Origin: Desulfobulbaceae bacterium
GTDB taxonomy: Bacteria > Desulfobacterota > Desulfobulbia > Desulfobulbales > Desulfobulbaceae
Direction: 5' to 3'
NCBI GenBank assembly: GCA_026986885.1
Contig: JALSNT010000053.1
Location: 1-5,095, forward strand
DNA: 5,095 nucleotides
Shown: piece after piece, positions 1 through 5,095 of the stretch
Numbering within the stretch: the first letter of the stretch is position 1
Layout: every line of letters starts with the position of its first letter
Translations under genes and position numbers: made by a program
Notes under the pieces: generated by a model
The model's database searches: none
The model's input: the letters and a program-made list of their open reading frames with translations, nothing else
Told to the model about the DNA's origin: nothing

Positions 1-240
1 TAGGATCCGGCTTTGTACTGCTGCCATGGGAGATAAACGGAGTTAAGAGCAGGAAACAAACAAATACAAGCTGAAAGATTATATTTTTCTTCATTGATTT
101 ATGCTGGTTATTGTAACTTAAATTATAGGTTACCCATGACAAAACGCACGGCAAAAAAAACATAACACCTAAATTAAGCGTTTTACCCCATCTGCAACTA
201 AAAAAGATATATGATTATAAGTGTTTTCTCTTCAAAATGT
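1..240. other. AT-rich intergenic spacer with no supported gene
   Basis: No convincing gene lies here. A short open frame on the plus strand (bases 3-74, ending in TGA) could be the last 23 codons of a gene entering from the left, reading roughly GSGFVLLPWEING and onward. A run that short is expected by chance and I do not recognise it. A nine-codon ATG frame starts at 136 and is not credible. From about 75 to 240 the sequence is AT-rich with homopolymer A runs. It contains a weak GTAAC/GTTAC inverted repeat (113-117 and 129-133). No clear promoter or terminator is visible. Confidence 0.5.
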
Positions 241-377
241 TGCAGGTAAGCGGAGCGAAGCCCAGACTCCGGATGGGGTGGAAGCCCACGGGGGTTCCAT
301 TGCCTCCCCAATCTGGCAGACCGTGAGCTGTCCCATGCAGGCTCAACTGCAGGTAAGCGAGGAACGAGACTCCGATG
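241..377 (+). repeat. Pair of degenerate direct-repeat modules
   Basis: TGCAGGTAAGCG occurs perfectly at 241-252 and 348-359, 107 bases apart start to start. Each copy is followed, after a spacer of 11 or 7 bases, by AGACTCCG (264-271 and 367-374) and then GATG or ATG. The module is therefore GCAGGTAAGCG, short spacer, AGACTCCG, ATG. The first copy leads into the long 269-316 hairpin. The second sits at the mouth of the 347-397 stem. The repeats may be recurring RNA structural motifs or the result of an internal duplication. Confidence 0.6.
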
Positions 378-416
378 AAACAGAACAAAACCTGCAGCTT
401 GGGGCGAAATGAAAAT
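241..416 (+). ncRNA. Putative structured RNA element, possibly a truncated group II intron domain or other mobile-RNA remnant
   Basis: This stretch is noticeably GC-richer than the AT-rich sequence to its left and folds well. Bases 269-278 pair with 306-316 (10 pairs, one G-U, one bulged A). Inside that, TGGAA at 279-283 pairs with TTCCA at 295-299, and CCC/GGG can close the tip. A second stem joins 325-330 to 338-344 with one bulge. A third is a perfect 8-bp stem, 347-354 with 390-397, enclosing a 35-nt loop. A 12-nt direct repeat lies at 241-252 and 348-359. The 63-codon open frame across it (221-412, GTG start) has no recognisable protein character. The GGAACGAGAC-type motif at 361-370 recalls domain I of bacterial group II introns as I remember them. 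No domain V, intron 5-prime GUGYG signature or reverse transcriptase is present, so any intron would be a fragment. Family and strand are inferred; structured noncoding DNA is the firmer claim. Confidence 0.38.
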
Positions 417-434
417 AGCTCAATTCAGGTAACA

Positions 435-1214
435 TTACTCTCCATCGGGGAAAACACGATGTTCCCGTATTTTCTTTCGATATTGAAAATAACTGTTCCG
501 CAAGGCGACATACGGATCAAAACTTAATTTTTTCATATCCTCATATTCACCAATGTGCATGGAGAGATCATTGGTCGTTTTTTCAGCGTAGATGCCGCTT
601 TTAACGCTCCATTTGTCTATATATCTGTAATATGGCGTCAAGGCAAGGCTGTCAATGACCGTACCGGTAAAATCCCGCAGGGTAGAGGGTCCGAAAAACG
701 GCACGACCAGATAAAAGCCATCGCCTATCCCCCAGGTGCCTAAAGTTTCACCAAGAGTTGCCTCGACAGGAACATACCCCATTTCTCTGTTGGCAAAATC
801 AACCAGTCCGCCGACACCGATGGTACTGTTGGCAAGAAATCGGACCACGGTTGATCCGGCATCCGCAAATCGCCCCTGGAGCAGGCAATTTACAAAAACC
901 ACAGGTTCCTCTAAATTGGTGAAAAAATTATCAATGATATGTCGAATATCAAAGGGAACAACCTTGCTGTATCCTTTGGCAACGGGATTGAATACATAGG
1001 TGTAGGCACGGTCGTTCAGCTTATACACTGCCCTGTTAAAAGGCTCAAGAGGGTCACCGACCTCTGGAGTCGCATCAACAGTATCAGCGTAAAAGTCATC
1101 ATTCAGGAAATCGACACCGTTGGTTTCTTCGGCATGCAGCACCGGTAAAAGGATGGGTGCCCCAAGGAAAAGAACAATCAAAAAAATACAGAATATTAAG
1201 TTATTATGTCGCAT
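435..1214 (-). CDS. mlaA: MlaA/VacJ family phospholipid-transport protein, no lipobox
   Basis: In its family this 259-residue protein sits at the outer membrane and helps remove mislocalised phospholipid from the outer leaflet, passing it to periplasmic MlaC and the inner-membrane MlaFEDB transporter. Family hallmarks are visible in order: DPLEPFNRAVYKLND (54-68), NFFTNLEEP (96-104), RFLANSTIGVGGLVD (125-139), ETLGTWG and GPSTLRD (156-181), and a C-terminal DPYVALRNSYFQYR (233-246). An N-terminal hydrophobic segment (about 6-27) ends in VLHA, a plausible signal peptidase I site before residue 29. The characterised E. coli protein is a lipoprotein. Here no lipobox cysteine follows the hydrophobic core, and C9 has Phe before it, which is unsuitable. 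No other mla gene is in the window. The ATG is the natural start because it opens the signal peptide, although no good ribosome binding site precedes it. Family assignment is firm; lipidation status is inferred. Confidence 0.93.
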   Translation of the reverse strand: MRHNNLIFCIFLIVLFLGAPILLPVLHAEETNGVDFLNDDFYADTVDATPEVGDPLEPFNRAVYKLNDRAYTYVFNPVAKGYSKVVPFDIRHIIDNFFTNLEEPVVFVNCLLQGRFADAGSTVVRFLANSTIGVGGLVDFANREMGYVPVEATLGETLGTWGIGDGFYLVVPFFGPSTLRDFTGTVIDSLALTPYYRYIDKWSVKSGIYAEKTTNDLSMHIGEYEDMKKLSFDPYVALRNSYFQYRKKIREHRVFPDGE

Positions 1215-1252
1215 AGGTTCTGTTAGTCGATTTTCAGGTATAAGCTCATAAA

Positions 1253-1275
1253 AAAAGATAATCCATATATCTTTT
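1253..1275 (-). terminator. Weak AT-rich hairpin with T-tract between the MFS and mlaA-like genes
   Basis: Read on the minus strand, AAAAGATA pairs perfectly with TATCTTTT around a 7-base loop, and the run continues to seven T residues. It lies 70-93 bases beyond the stop of the MFS gene and about 40 bases before the mlaA-like start. The stem has one G-C pair, so it would be a poor intrinsic terminator. It may simply reflect AT-rich promoter DNA. Confidence 0.22.
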
Positions 1276-1345
1276 AATGTAAATGAACTTATTGTGGTTA
1301 AATTCCACCCGTTATCTGCCCCCTGATGGCATACATCACTGATTA

Positions 1346-2560
1346 TCAGCGCTGTGCAGGTACTTTGTATATCAACAGGCCGATGGTTGCTACAAGGACC
1401 ATCGACACCAGACCCAATATCGGGAAGACATGATTTATACCAAACGATTTTTCCACATAACGTACTAATTGAACGGCAATTGATCCCACGCCGAATGTCA
1501 ATACAAATTTCATGCCATAGGCTGAACTGTGCATGGCAGGCGGGGTCAATCTGGCCACCAGGGTATTTTCGATCGGTTGCATGCCCAGCAGAAAAAAAGA
1601 ATGGTATGTTGCAAGAACAATAAGAGGAACATCAACCATCAATCCCATGCACAGGGCTGCGGGAATCGTCAGCAGATGAAAGAAAAAATAACTCCAGCGC
1701 AGATCAAACCGTTCCCCGATTCCGCCACCGGCGAACTGTCCCAGCATGCCGACAAGATAGAGGAACGAAGTGATTCCCGTTGCCACCACATTTGCCGAAA
1801 GATCGACGTGTAATACTCCTGTCAACCAGTGATAGACACCGACCCCCTGCACCTGAAACAATGCCGGCAGAGTGACCGTTGCGCCACGATAGACTATCCC
1901 CCCCAGCATCATCGCCACCAGCAGTATTGCAAAATTTCCCCACGATGAGGAAGGTCCGCCCTCCCGGGCAGTATGGGCCGCTCTACGGGTTATATTACCG
2001 GCCCGCAGCAAAAGAAAAAGTCCGAAAAAATTCAGCAGGCCAAGGCCGATATAAACAGCGGCCGGACCATATAAATAATTAACCAGTCCGGCTAATACCG
2101 GCCCGAGGGCAAGACCAAGGTTACCGAACATGCCGTTATAAGCCATGCCTGTTGATGTTTTGGAAACGCAACAGGCGATCCAGCCAAGTCCTGCCGGATG
2201 GTAAATGCCGGAAAACAAACCTATCGCGGCCAGCGACAGCTCAAGGGCCAAAGGAGAATCTATAAAGAATGCAGCCGCCAGGCCACTGCACCCGGCCCCT
2301 GCGTAAAACAGGGCCAGGAGAGGCATGGCACCGATTTTATCGGCTATGTACCCCCAGACCGGTGCCGATAAGCCCATCAACAGGTACATGAAAAAACCAA
2401 GGTTAAGGGTGTCGGCCATTGAAAGGCCCAGCCGTCCGGAAAGGGGAAGAAGGATCGCCGGAAAGACCAGCATGTTAAAGTGGCAGAGAAAATGTCCGTA
2501 ACAGGTTACCGAAAGTATTCTGCGATCGGTGCTGTTGAGATTGTTTTTTTTCCGAGGCAT
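1346..2560 (-). CDS. Major facilitator superfamily transporter, fosmidomycin-resistance (Fsr)-like
   Basis: This is a 404-residue integral inner-membrane protein with about 11-12 hydrophobic segments, the normal size for an MFS secondary transporter. Fsr-like features include an early YGHFLCHFNMLVFPAILLPL helix (21-40), the loop 2-3 signature GYIADKIG (70-77), GIYHPAGLG (118-126), GMFGNLGLALGP (143-154) and, in the second half, MQPIENTLVARLTP (327-340). A polar loop around 188-207 separates the two six-helix halves. Family members usually drive proton-coupled export of small molecules; the substrate cannot be told from sequence. The frame stays open upstream to a TTG at 2686, giving 446 residues, but that start overlaps a promoter-like -35 element and adds a non-family leader. 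ATG at 2581 (411 residues) is another option. I prefer 2560 because MPRKKN leads directly into the first helix. No start has a strong ribosome binding site, so the N-terminus is uncertain. Confidence 0.88.
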   Translation of the reverse strand: MPRKKNNLNSTDRRILSVTCYGHFLCHFNMLVFPAILLPLSGRLGLSMADTLNLGFFMYLLMGLSAPVWGYIADKIGAMPLLALFYAGAGCSGLAAAFFIDSPLALELSLAAIGLFSGIYHPAGLGWIACCVSKTSTGMAYNGMFGNLGLALGPVLAGLVNYLYGPAAVYIGLGLLNFFGLFLLLRAGNITRRAAHTAREGGPSSSWGNFAILLVAMMLGGIVYRGATVTLPALFQVQGVGVYHWLTGVLHVDLSANVVATGITSFLYLVGMLGQFAGGGIGERFDLRWSYFFFHLLTIPAALCMGLMVDVPLIVLATYHSFFLLGMQPIENTLVARLTPPAMHSSAYGMKFVLTFGVGSIAVQLVRYVEKSFGINHVFPILGLVSMVLVATIGLLIYKVPAQR

Positions 2561-2658
2561 GGTCCAGAGAAGAGTTCCCATCAATGGTCGTATTAATATG
2601 CCGGATCGACCAAGCAGAGGCGAACAAACCTGATAAGGGTGATTATTTTTACATCTTG

Positions 2659-2686
2659 ATATTATTGAAAAAGGTCGCCGGGTCAA
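2659..2686 (-). promoter_or_regulatory. Candidate sigma-70-type promoter for the MFS gene
   Basis: On the minus strand, TTGACC (2686-2681, five of six matches to the -35 consensus) is followed after 16 bases by TAATAT (2664-2659, four of six matches to the -10 consensus). Transcription would begin near 2650, leaving a leader of about 70-90 bases before the ATG codons at 2581 or 2560. This argues against translation from the TTG at 2686. Such matches also arise by chance in AT-rich DNA. Confidence 0.35.
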
Positions 2687-2783
2687 CCATGGACAAAGTA
2701 AAAATTCGACAGACTAAACGGCAGGATACATTACCGGCAAAGGCAAAATAGTTTGCTGCCCGATCCGCCCGTCTTACGTTGAT

Positions 2784-2801
2784 GAGATAAAAAAAAATCT
2801 C
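2784..2801 (-). terminator. Short hairpin with a nine-base T run just after the mltF-like stop
   Basis: On the minus strand, GAGAT and ATCTC form a 5-bp stem around eight T residues, part of a nine-T run. It starts eight bases beyond the mltF-like stop codon. It does not have the classic order of GC-rich stem followed by T-tract, because the T residues lie in the loop. A role in 3-prime end formation is possible but weakly supported. Confidence 0.2.
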
Positions 2802-2808
2802 TCCCCTT

Positions 2809-4308
2809 TTATGAATGCCCATGTTTCTTCTGCAAACGTTCCTTTATATTTTTTTTCATTTCTTCCTGTTGGGCAATACGCTTATATGCGACATAATATT
2901 TATAGATATTACTGACATAACGTACCGTCTCCCGACCAATCCTCCGGGCAGCTATCACCTCAACGTTATTGAACCAGACGTTTGGGTTGAGGCCGCGTCG
3001 TTTGGCCTCTTCTCGCAACTGAGCAATCCGGACCGGTCCTGCATTATAGGCGGCAATGGTGAAGAGATCGCTGTTAAGCTCATCCAGAGAACCATCGGAA
3101 AAATACCTGTTTTTCATAAACCGCAGATACTTGCTGCCCGCATGTATGTTATTGTCTATGTTATCGATATTCCTGATACCCACATTTTTGTCCGCTGCGG
3201 TTTTCGGCAGCACCTGCATGATGCCTATTGCCCCAGCGCGACTTCTCTTTTTCTGATCAAGGCCTGACTCCTGGTAGGCCAGAGCGGTGAGCAAAAGATA
3301 AGGAAAATCATATTGTTCCCCGTATTTTTTAAAAAGAGCTACAGTCTGTTTATATTTTTCCCGCTCGCGACTGTTGAGATTATTGCGCACGTACTTCGTA
3401 TTTTTCCAATAACGATCATATAAAATATTGCCGGTTAAAGTACCTTTTTTATTTTTACGGATAAAGCCGTTAACCACCTCCTTGAGCTTCGGGGTATCTT
3501 TACGGATGGCCCAGGCTATTTTTCCTCCTGCCCTCACCTGCAAATCGGGATGAAGGACGATATGGGGAAATATTTTACCCCAGAATCGACCTTTGATATC
3601 ATCCACGACAATCATGGGTAATAATCCGGCATTGACCATTTCCAACAGATCTTCATCTTCAAGGTATTCATCAACTAATTGTATCTTAAGCGGCTGTTTT
3701 CCAGCCTCTTGCAAGGTCTTGTTAAGATGTTGCAGAGATGAATAATAGCTGGAAGATCGACGGACAAAAACTTCACGTCCGGCAAGATCAAACAGGGACC
3801 TCAAAGCAGGATCTTTACCACCGGTGACAACAATTTCATTAATACCGGTTAGAATCGGTTCGGAAAAATCTACCAGTTTTCTGCGCTCCGGCGTAACGGT
3901 TAAATTTCCGGCCGCGATTTCTCCACGGCCTGCCAGCAGGTCAGGTAAAAGATGCTTTCTGGAGGTCGGTATAACAACAACTTTTATCTGCAGATTTTTG
4001 TTTTTCTGTGTCCTGTTGATATATTTTTCAAAGGTCATCAGCGCATCATAGGTCACGCCGCGCTTTTGTCCTTTATCGATGAAAAAAAAAGTTTTGCTGG
4101 GTGGTACAAGCACCCGTATCACCCTGCGTTTCACCATTTCAGGGTAGTCACCCTTCATTTGATACCGTACCCAGGAATCCAGATGATCTTTTCCTTTTTC
4201 CTGCGCAGCAACCTGCATGGGTGCTGCAGCAAATACTGCTGCCGAAAATACAATCAGAATGAGAAAAATAGAACCTGTCAACCAATGGGTATTGAATTGT
4301 TTTTTCAT
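2809..4308 (-). CDS. mltF: MltF-like membrane-bound lytic transglycosylase with N-terminal solute-binding domain
   Basis: This 499-residue periplasmic enzyme would cleave the MurNAc-GlcNAc bond of peptidoglycan, forming 1,6-anhydro-MurNAc ends. A signal or anchor helix spans about 10-29. Residues 62-305 form a family 3 solute-binding domain, with the signature GEIAAGNLTVTPERRKLVDFSEP (129-151). Residues 330-475 form an SLT domain: the AYQES motif has the expected catalytic Glu347, followed by GAIGIMQVLP (359-368), AYNAGP (420-425) and ETVRYV (460-465). This order and length match MltF (518 residues in E. coli), whose binding domain is known in Pseudomonas to sense cell-wall peptides and control the catalytic domain. 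The C-terminal tail (476-499) is charged and probably helical. The protein has no cysteine at all, so it cannot be lipid-anchored. The ATG at 4308 is supported by AGAGG and AGG just upstream. Orthology to mltF rather than another member of this fused family is likely but not certain. Confidence 0.92.
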   Translation of the reverse strand: MKKQFNTHWLTGSIFLILIVFSAAVFAAAPMQVAAQEKGKDHLDSWVRYQMKGDYPEMVKRRVIRVLVPPSKTFFFIDKGQKRGVTYDALMTFEKYINRTQKNKNLQIKVVVIPTSRKHLLPDLLAGRGEIAAGNLTVTPERRKLVDFSEPILTGINEIVVTGGKDPALRSLFDLAGREVFVRRSSSYYSSLQHLNKTLQEAGKQPLKIQLVDEYLEDEDLLEMVNAGLLPMIVVDDIKGRFWGKIFPHIVLHPDLQVRAGGKIAWAIRKDTPKLKEVVNGFIRKNKKGTLTGNILYDRYWKNTKYVRNNLNSREREKYKQTVALFKKYGEQYDFPYLLLTALAYQESGLDQKKRSRAGAIGIMQVLPKTAADKNVGIRNIDNIDNNIHAGSKYLRFMKNRYFSDGSLDELNSDLFTIAAYNAGPVRIAQLREEAKRRGLNPNVWFNNVEVIAARRIGRETVRYVSNIYKYYVAYKRIAQQEEMKKNIKERLQKKHGHS

Positions 4309-4311
4309 AAG

Positions 4312-4320
4312 CCTCTACCT
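4312..4320 (-). promoter_or_regulatory. Ribosome binding site supporting the mltF-like start
   Basis: On the minus strand the sequence AGGTAGAGG lies just before the ATG at 4308. The upstream AGG leaves roughly nine bases and the downstream AGAGG only three. The first is the better-spaced Shine-Dalgarno core. It is the clearest ribosome binding site among the complete genes here and supports the start that opens the signal peptide. Confidence 0.45.
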
Positions 4321-4347
4321 AACGATGAAGAAATGGTGTTGTCAATA

Positions 4348-4359
4348 AATGCATGCATT
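4348..4359. repeat. 12-bp perfect palindrome upstream of the mltF-like gene
   Basis: AATGCATGCATT is a perfect palindrome 40-51 bases upstream of the mltF-like start codon. That is a reasonable operator position, but no regulator is encoded in the window and the site is too short to assign. An isolated 12-bp palindrome can occur by chance. Confidence 0.3.
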
Positions 4360-4436
4360 CAGATTCACCGGCAACCTGCTCCATTACCGACACATTTTTT
4401 CTGCTTAAACCCGTTGCAGGCAGATGGTATATCAAA

Positions 4437-4448
4437 CCTGAATTCAGG
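4437..4448. repeat. 12-bp perfect palindrome between the TRAP permease and mltF-like genes
   Basis: CCTGAATTCAGG is a perfect palindrome 57-68 bases beyond the permease stop. Read on the minus strand it is followed by TTTGATAT, so it could form a small hairpin with a very weak T-tract. It is equally placed to be a binding site upstream of the mltF-like gene. Neither role is established. Confidence 0.3.
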
Positions 4449-4504
4449 AAAAATTGTTTTACTCTCCAAGGGACGAAATATTCAATCCGGACTACGCAAT
4501 ATAC

Positions 4505-5095
4505 TTAAAACCCATAAAGCCCTGGGAAAATAACAATTGATGCCAGCACGGCCATCTGGATACAGATAAAGGGAATAACGCCTTTATAGATATCAATGGT
4601 ACTCACCTCCGGTGGGCAGACCCCTTTTAAATAAAACAAAGAAAAGCCGAAAGGAGGTGTCAGAAAAGAGGTCTGCAGATTCATAGCAATAAGAATTGCA
4701 AACCACATGGGATTAATGCCTATGGCATCGGCGATTGGCAGCAGGATAGGAACAACGATATAGGAAATCTCGATAAAATCGATAAAAAAACCAAGCAGCA
4801 TGATCGAGAGCATGGAGAGGAGCAGGAAACCCCATTTATCCCCGGGCAAGGCCATCATAAACTGCTCCACCAGGCTATCGGCTCCGGTATAGACAAAAAC
4901 CATGGAAAAAGCTGTGGCACCGATTAAAATGGCAAAAACCATGGCGGTAATTTTGACGGTTTCCAGGGCGGAATCCTTAATGATTTTCAGGCTCAGCTTT
5001 TTATACAGTGCCGCCAGTACCAGAGAACCGAGGGCACCCACGGATGCGGATTCAGTCGGAGTGGCAATACCGGCAAAAATTGAGCCGAGAACCAT
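4505..5095 (-). CDS. TRAP transporter large permease (DctM family), C-terminal part, cut by the window edge
   Basis: The visible 196 residues are the C-terminal part of the large membrane subunit of a tripartite ATP-independent periplasmic transporter. Such subunits move a substrate, usually an organic acid, across the inner membrane with sodium, receiving it from a periplasmic binding protein and working with a small DctQ-type subunit. Evidence: the IFAGIATPTESASVGALG signature (6-23 of the visible part), then about five hydrophobic helices, LGFFIDFIEISYIVVPILLPI (101-121) and NLQTSFLTPPFGFSLFYLKGV (139-159), all typical of DctM. DctM proteins usually have about 425 residues, so more than half lies past the right edge, and the methionine at the edge is internal. 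The carboxyl end (PGLYGF) is intact. The FIDFIEI and TPPFGFSLFYLKG wording resembles the TRAP subgroup often labelled mannitol/chloroaromatic, but the substrate cannot be inferred. The binding protein and DctQ partner are probably upstream, outside the window. Confidence 0.93.
   Translation of the reverse strand: MVLGSIFAGIATPTESASVGALGSLVLAALYKKLSLKIIKDSALETVKITAMVFAILIGATAFSMVFVYTGADSLVEQFMMALPGDKWGFLLLSMLSIMLLGFFIDFIEISYIVVPILLPIADAIGINPMWFAILIAMNLQTSFLTPPFGFSLFYLKGVCPPEVSTIDIYKGVIPFICIQMAVLASIVIFPGLYGF

Noticed and set aside
3..74. Possible tail of a plus-strand gene entering from the left edge
   Set aside because: A 23-codon open run is common by chance and the peptide is not recognised, so it is mentioned under the spacer but not called as a gene.
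325..344. GAGC/GCTC hairpin considered as a group II intron domain V
   Set aside because: It lacks the length, the GAAA-type tetraloop and the AGC/AY catalytic arrangement of domain V, so it does not show a complete intron.
221..412. 63-codon plus-strand open frame across the structured region
   Set aside because: It needs a GTG start with no ribosome binding site, has no recognisable protein character, and its repeats and stems are better explained as RNA or DNA structure.
390..434. Possible terminator after the mlaA-like stop
   Set aside because: On the minus strand there is no GC-rich stem followed by a T run. The CTGCAG stem is part of the structured element and the nearest T stretch (four T) is interrupted.
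2815..3267. 150-codon plus-strand open frame
   Set aside because: It lies wholly antisense to the conserved catalytic SLT domain of the mltF-like gene, with no independent coding evidence.
4340..4345. Perfect TTGACA on the minus strand upstream of the mltF-like gene
   Set aside because: At 17 bases spacing the -10 position is TTAGGT, a poor match, and transcription would start on top of the ribosome binding site and start codon.
3952..4533. 193-codon plus-strand open frame overlapping the 5-prime part of the mltF-like gene, the spacer and the permease end
   Set aside because: Most of it is antisense to the clearly real mltF-like gene. The translation shows no domain and is rich in residues typical of antisense shadows.

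Overview
The window looks like ordinary chromosome from a Gram-negative bacterium. Two genes only make sense with an outer membrane and periplasm: an MlaA/VacJ-family protein and a periplasmic MltF-like lytic transglycosylase. With moderate base composition, AT-rich spacers and a TRAP carboxylate-type transporter, it would fit a marine or sediment Desulfobacterota or other proteobacterial lineage. That placement is inference from gene content only; no phylogenetic marker is present.

Layout, left to right. Bases 1-434 hold no convincing gene. The first 240 bases are mostly AT-rich spacer. Bases 241-416 are GC-richer and clearly structured, with a 12-nt direct repeat, a shared downstream motif and three nested or adjacent stem-loops. 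This is the one part of the window not explained by standard genes. It may be a noncoding RNA or a truncated mobile RNA element such as a group II intron domain I remnant. The four protein genes then follow, all on the minus strand: mlaA-like (435-1214), a major facilitator superfamily exporter of the fosmidomycin-resistance type (1346-2560), an mltF-like transglycosylase with a solute-binding domain (2809-4308), and the C-terminal half of a TRAP large permease (4505 to beyond the right edge).

The genes share one orientation but are separated by about 120-250 bases, so they look like neighbouring transcription units rather than a tight operon. Transcription would run TRAP permease, mltF-like, MFS, mlaA-like. 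The common theme is the cell envelope: lipid asymmetry, efflux, peptidoglycan turnover and periplasm-dependent uptake. No shared pathway is visible. I found no tRNA, rRNA, CRISPR array, transposase or complete mobile element, and no strong evidence of a new multi-gene system. The most unusual items are the structured element at 241-416 and the absence of a lipobox on the MlaA-like protein.
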